A program made the translations under genes and the position numbers. The notes beneath the pieces were generated by a model. That model made no database searches. It worked only from the letters and a program-made list of their open reading frames with translations, and had not been told where the DNA came from. Shown here one piece after another: positions 60,603 to 64,000 of a stretch of DNA of 64,000 nucleotides. Source of the stretch: Streptomyces sp. NBC_00078 (GTDB taxonomy: Bacteria > Actinomycetota > Actinomycetes > Streptomycetales > Streptomycetaceae); assembly GCF_026343335.1 (NCBI RefSeq), contig NZ_JAPELX010000001.1:2046001-2110000 (forward strand). Direction: 5' to 3'. Positions within the stretch are counted from its first letter, which is position 1; every line of letters starts with the position of its first letter.

Positions 60603-60962
60603 ATGCCATCCCAGAAACGTCCGCCGGGGCCGTACACCCGGCACGTGGCCGAAACCATCCGTGACCTGCGTGAACAGGCAGGGCTCAGCACCACTGAAGT
60701 GGCACGACGCCTCACCGAAGCAGGGCGGCCCACGCACCAGACCACCATGACGCGGCTGGAGTCCGGCAATCGCGCCATCACCGTGGACGACGTGGCCGCC
60801 CTCGCGGCCGTGTTGGGTGTCCGGCCTGCCGCCCTGCTCCCCGGCATGCCGCAAGACCCGGACTGCGCCTGCCGACTGAACGGCCACAGCTACGACAGCC
60901 GCGAAATCACCGGCCCCGGCCCTCGCGTCTGCAACGACTGCCAAGCAATCGAGGAGAACTGA
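60603..60962 (+). CDS. XRE-family regulator preceding the integrase
   Basis: 119 residues. The HTH spans TIRDLREQAGLSTTEVARRL through QTTMTRLESGNRAITVDDVA and AALAAVLGVRPAALL. A C-terminal CRLNGHSYDS and RVCNDCQAIEEN carry Cys/His residues, likely metal binding. It ends 2 bp before the integrase start, so the two are cotranscribed; it probably controls integration genes and its own divergent promoter. Confidence 0.82.
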   Translation: MPSQKRPPGPYTRHVAETIRDLREQAGLSTTEVARRLTEAGRPTHQTTMTRLESGNRAITVDDVAALAAVLGVRPAALLPGMPQDPDCACRLNGHSYDSREITGPGPRVCNDCQAIEEN

Positions 60963-60964
60963 TC

Positions 60965-62145
60965 ATGCCCACGATTAAGAAGCTCCCGCCCAACAAGTCG
61001 GGGCAGGTCAGATACCGCGCCGTGGTGGACATCGGCGACGACGCCGAGACGGGGAAGCGGCGCCAGATCACGGTCACGCGCAACACTTCGAAAGAGGTCA
61101 AGAACGAAATAGCGCGGCTCACGAATGAGCGCAGCAACGGCACGCTCGTGGCCCCGAGCAAGATGACCCTGAACGAGTGGCTGGACAAGTGGCTGGAGCG
61201 GCGCGCCCCGGACATCGAAGCGAGCACGCTCAACGGGTACCGCAACGCCCTCATGCACGCTCGCGAACGGCTAGGCTGCCTGCCGTTGCAGGACATCACG
61301 GAAGAGGACGTGATCGCGTTCGCGTCCTGGCTGCTCGCGGGTGCCCGCCGCCGTGGTGGCCCGGCCGGAACCGGCTTGCGGGCGTCCAGCGCGGCGGGCG
61401 CACTTCAGAGGTTCCGAGAAGCACTCGACTACGCAGCGGTGCGCAAGATGATCAACGCGAATCCCGCGATGTACGTGCACCTGCCCAAGTTGGCCGTCAA
61501 CGCCGACCAGCAGGCGCACCCGCCCGTGCTCCCCTGGGACGAGACCGAGATCCGGGCGTTCCTCGTCGGCGTGCGCAGTGAGCGCCTGTACGCGCCGTTC
61601 CTGCTGTCCCTGATGGGCCTGCGGCCCGCAGAGGTCTGCGGCCTGCGGTGGTCGGACATCGATCTGGACGCGGGCACCCTGGCGATCACGAACACGCGAA
61701 CCATGATCGGCAATGCCGTCACCATCGAGAAGGGCACCAAGACCGCAGCGGGCACGCGTACCCTCCCGCTCCCCGATCCCGTGCTGCACGCCCTCATGGC
61801 GTTCCAGTTGCGGCAGAGCACGGAACAGCATGACGCGGGCGAGGCGTACACCCCGAGCGCGTACATGTTCGTGGACGAGTTGGGGCAGCCGCTGACCACC
61901 CGGCACCTGCGGTACTACACGTACAGGCCGTGCGCACTCTCGGGCTGCGTCGCGTACGGCTGTACGACGCCCGTGCGGCATGCCTGACGCTGCTGGCCGT
62001 CTCGGGCGTGCCGGACATCGTCATCGCGGCGTGGGCGGGCCACGCTGCCGTTGAGGTCACGCGGAAGCACTACCTGAAGCCTGGGGTGGATGCGCTGCGG
62101 CAGCATTCGGGCCCGCTATCGGCGGCTTTCACCTTCGATGTGTGA
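60965..62145 (+). pseudogene. Tyrosine site-specific integrase with one-base deletion
   Basis: The first frame encodes the arm-binding domain (YRAVVDIGDDAETGKRRQIT), core-binding domain (LNEWLDKWLERRAPDIEAST) and catalytic Arg I in LMGLRPAEVCGLRWSDID. At 61926-61927 a G is missing; the other frame then continues VRTLGLRRVRLYDARAACLT, AAWAGHAAVEVTRKHYLKPG with the nucleophile Tyr, to TAG-free stop TGA 62145. The first frame runs off to a stop at 61987 without the Tyr. The residue after the second catalytic Arg is Ala where relatives have His. Inactive as read. Confidence 0.8.
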
Positions 62146-62151
62146 CGAGTG

Positions 62152-62168
62152 TGAGAGATGATCTCTCA
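62152..62168. other. Perfect 8-bp-arm palindrome just after the integrase
   Basis: TGAGAGAT and ATCTCTCA flank a single G, 6 bp beyond the integrase stop. It could be part of an attachment core or a terminator. A second inverted pair, GGTTAG and CTAACC, follows at 62201-62226. No second copy was found at the left border. Confidence 0.4.
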
Positions 62169-62317
62169 ACACCGTCTCCGACCTGGCAAAAGACCCTTTT
62201 GGTTAGAACATGAGGGCAACCTAACCGGCAGGAGGGCACGGAGGCCAACCGCCGGGGACGGTGTCTCAGGTACCGGGCCGCCGCGCCGGGCGGGGGCCGC
62301 CTCGACGGCCGCAGCGT

Positions 62318-62881
62318 TCACGGCGTCGCCGAGCCACCGGCGGCGCCTGCCATGACCCGCGCCAGCATCTCGCGCGTGAAGCGCTCGTCGTACGGCGCCC
62401 CCGTCAGCAGCACCTGCAGACAGATGCCGTCCATCAGCGCGACCAGCGCCCGCACGGTGACCGGGTCGGTGCGCCGGGCGAGCCGGCAGGCCAGGTCCTC
62501 GGCCCACTCGGCGGCGACGGGGCGCAGGGCGGGGCGGCGCAGGGCGGCGAGATAGAGCTCGTACTCCAGCTCGACGCCCGTGCGGTCCCCGGACAGCCAC
62601 TCGCCGAGGATCTGCGCGAGGTCCGTGGCCAGATCGCTCCCGGTGTCCTCCAGGGCACCGTGCGCGGCGACGACCTTGGCGAAGCCCTCGTTCGCCTGCC
62701 GCAGCGCCGCGACCATCAGTTCGTCGAGGGTCTTGAAGTGGTACGTCGTCGAGCCGAGCGGTACGTCCGCCTCGGCGGCGACCGAGCGGTGGCTCAGGCC
62801 GGCCAGGCCCTTCTCCCCCACGACCCGGATGGCCGCGTCGGTGATCCGCTGGCGGCGGTCGGGGTCGTAACGGCGGGGCAT
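62318..62881 (-). CDS. TetR-family regulator of the adjacent SMR exporter
   Basis: 187 residues. The TetR HTH is RITDAAIRVVGEKGLAGLSH with RSVAAEADVPLGSTTYHFKT LDEL spacing; a variable ligand domain follows (ALVALMDGICLQVLLTGAP). ATG 62881 overlaps the SMR stop by one base (TGATG). It probably represses the SMR operon until a cationic compound binds. Confidence 0.9.
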   Translation of the reverse strand: MPRRYDPDRRQRITDAAIRVVGEKGLAGLSHRSVAAEADVPLGSTTYHFKTLDELMVAALRQANEGFAKVVAAHGALEDTGSDLATDLAQILGEWLSGDRTGVELEYELYLAALRRPALRPVAAEWAEDLACRLARRTDPVTVRALVALMDGICLQVLLTGAPYDERFTREMLARVMAGAAGGSATP

Positions 62882-63201
62882 CAGTGCGCGCCTCCCAGGT
62901 TGAGCACCACGACCCCGACGATGATCAGCGCGATCCCGGCGGCCTTCTGAACGGTCATCTGCTCCCCGAGGAACACCATCCCGATCGCCACGATGGCGGC
63001 GGTGCCGAGGCCGGCCCACACCGCGTAGGCCGCGCCGACCGACATGGTCTTCAGCGTCTGCGCGAGCAGCGCGAAGGAGACGCCGTATCCGGCGAGCGTC
63101 AGCAGCGACGGCCACAGCCGGCTGAAGCCGTCGCTGAACTTCATGGCGGTGGTGCCGCCCACCTCGGCGGCTATGGCCGCGAGGAGCATGAGGAATGCCA
63201 T
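62881..63201 (-). CDS. EmrE-like small multidrug resistance exporter
   Basis: 106 residues, four membrane helices. The essential membrane Glu is in AAIAAEVGGTTAMKFSDGFS, nearly the EmrE/Qac sequence, followed by GVSFALLAQTLKTM and VGAAYAVWAGLGTAAI. It exports quaternary ammonium and other cationic compounds by proton antiport. ATG 63201 starts just before the first helix; the longer open frame above is not membrane-like. GTACGAGTGTAC at 63203-63214 is a possible TetR operator. Confidence 0.92.
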   Translation of the reverse strand: MAFLMLLAAIAAEVGGTTAMKFSDGFSRLWPSLLTLAGYGVSFALLAQTLKTMSVGAAYAVWAGLGTAAIVAIGMVFLGEQMTVQKAAGIALIIVGVVVLNLGGAH

Positions 63202-63807
63202 GCGTACGAGTGTACATAACGGCGTTCGCGCAGCAGCCCCGGCGACCACCGACCCCGCCGGGCAAGGGCCGCCACGCCACCGACCTCGCGACTGCAGCGA
63301 GCAGTCGAGCACGACCCAACTCCGCCTCGTGCAGCCGGATATGACTGCGCGTCAGCCACAGCCGTCGGCATGTTCCGTCCACCGCCCGCGCGCGCAGGAC
63401 GCCCAGCGCGCCGCCACAGGCCGGTGCCAGGTCTTGCGGGCGGGTTCCGCCACGCGAGCGAGGGACAGGCGTCGGATCGGCGACCCGCGCTCGACCCGCG
63501 CGGTCACCCGCCCGCGCCCACGCCCGGCCCGGGCAAGCGCTGTCCCGTTCGCTCCGCGGTCCACACGCCGAGGCCTGCCGGCCATCCTCACCACGCCAGG
63601 CCGTCGCCGGCCGGCAAGCCGGGACGGGAGCGGCGTTGAGTGGCAGATGTGAAGGGCGAGGCTCCACTTGAGGAAGTCCAATCCTCATAGAAATCGCTCG
63701 CTGAAACCACTCCCCGCGTCAGCCCTGCTCCACTAGGGTTTCAGCGCTCACTCACCCCACTCTCACATCCCCGGCCGCCGCCTCGGGCGCCGCTGGAGGA
63801 ACAGCGC
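63202..63807. other. Gene-free stretch between the SMR and the terminal gene
   Basis: 606 bp with no convincing coding frame. It carries the SMR promoter/operator region at its left end and CAAGCGCTGT near 63534, a weak LacI-like site. AT-richer DNA at 63645-63730 probably contains the promoter of the gene at 63808. Confidence 0.5.
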
Positions 63808-64000
63808 ATGCCAGACACCACCCCCGAGCCGTCCCAGAACAAGCCCTGGGAGAACGGCTGGGCCCCCGACACGTCCCGGGCCCCCGGCACCCGAAGACTC
63901 TGGCTGGCCGGCGTGCTGGCCCTGGCCACGATCGTCGCCTGCGTGACGGCGATCACCGTGATGGACCACGAGAAGGACGATCCGGTACGGGCGTCGCCCT
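63808..64000 (+). CDS. Membrane protein, partial (3' end outside window)
   Basis: ATG 63808 follows GGAGGA by 8 bp. The first 64 residues are a Pro-rich cytoplasmic segment (MPDTTPEPSQNKPWENGWAP), an Arg-flanked membrane helix (RRLWLAGVLALATIVACVTA) and the start of an outer, charged part (DHEKDDPVRASP). Too short to assign a family. Confidence 0.75.
   Translation, partial: MPDTTPEPSQNKPWENGWAPDTSRAPGTRRLWLAGVLALATIVACVTAITVMDHEKDDPVRASP

Larger units (their letters stand above)
54334..62168. mobile_element. Integrated plasmid-like element (AICE type), probably immobile
   Basis: Integrase and Xis-like genes at the right edge, a primase-polymerase replication gene with iterons, and a run of tiny coupled genes mark an actinomycete integrative element. 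No FtsK/Tra translocase was found, the integrase is frameshifted, and no flanking tRNA or direct repeat was identified, so both borders are estimates; the left one might lie as far as 52.3 kb. DNA at 54.8-55.8 kb is visibly less GC-rich than the chromosome. Confidence 0.65.

Overview
The window is very GC-rich, uses GTG and TTG starts, packs operons with 4-bp ATGA/GTGA overlaps, and carries actinobacterial families (SigE-family sigma factor, TIGR03086, mycothiol-type folds, Tat-secreted pectinases, DUF7848/ATPase/XRE triplet). It is most likely a chromosomal piece of a Streptomyces. No rRNA, tRNA or CRISPR array was seen.

Left part (1-35.2 kb) is a plant cell wall and sugar-acid locus. Secreted enzymes attack pectin and side chains: PL1 pectate lyase, pectinesterase, rhamnogalacturonan acetylesterase, a GH43 enzyme. 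Two ABC sugar importers take up products, one split around the pectinases (permeases 19.2-21.0 kb, binding protein 14.3-15.7 kb), one with a polyol-type dehydrogenase (31.0-35.2 kb). Soluble enzymes run oxidative sugar-acid catabolism: uronate dehydrogenase, KdgD-type dehydratase, an IlvD/EDD sugar-acid dehydratase, a DHDPS-family enzyme and 2-oxoglutarate semialdehyde dehydrogenase feed carbon into 2-oxoglutarate. IclR, GntR/FadR and DeoR regulators sit beside them, and a shared palindrome links the semialdehyde dehydrogenase/iclR and kdgD/udh promoters. The pectinase part is visibly decaying: three 3'-only fragments and three in-frame 'signal peptide plus C-tail' mini-genes.

Middle (35.2-52.3 kb) is mostly housekeeping or accessory chromosome: a two-domain TerD protein whose stop codon holds an IS630-type insertion, ACC deaminase with a GntR regulator, PhoX phosphatase, a secreted ExeM/NucH nuclease, an ArsR-SRPBCC pair, small membrane/stress-type proteins with 11-residue repeats, and lysine genes dapA and dapD.

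Right part (about 54.3-62.2 kb, perhaps from 52.3 kb) is an integrated plasmid-like element: a tyrosine integrase broken by a one-base deletion, an excisionase-like protein, a primase-polymerase/ATPase replication protein with an iteron array over its 3' end, a frameshifted HGG-motif protein, many tiny coupled genes, and a two-gene membrane cargo that includes a protein resembling the TRADD-N-associated 2TM domain. The window ends with an EmrE-like SMR exporter plus TetR regulator and the start of a membrane protein.
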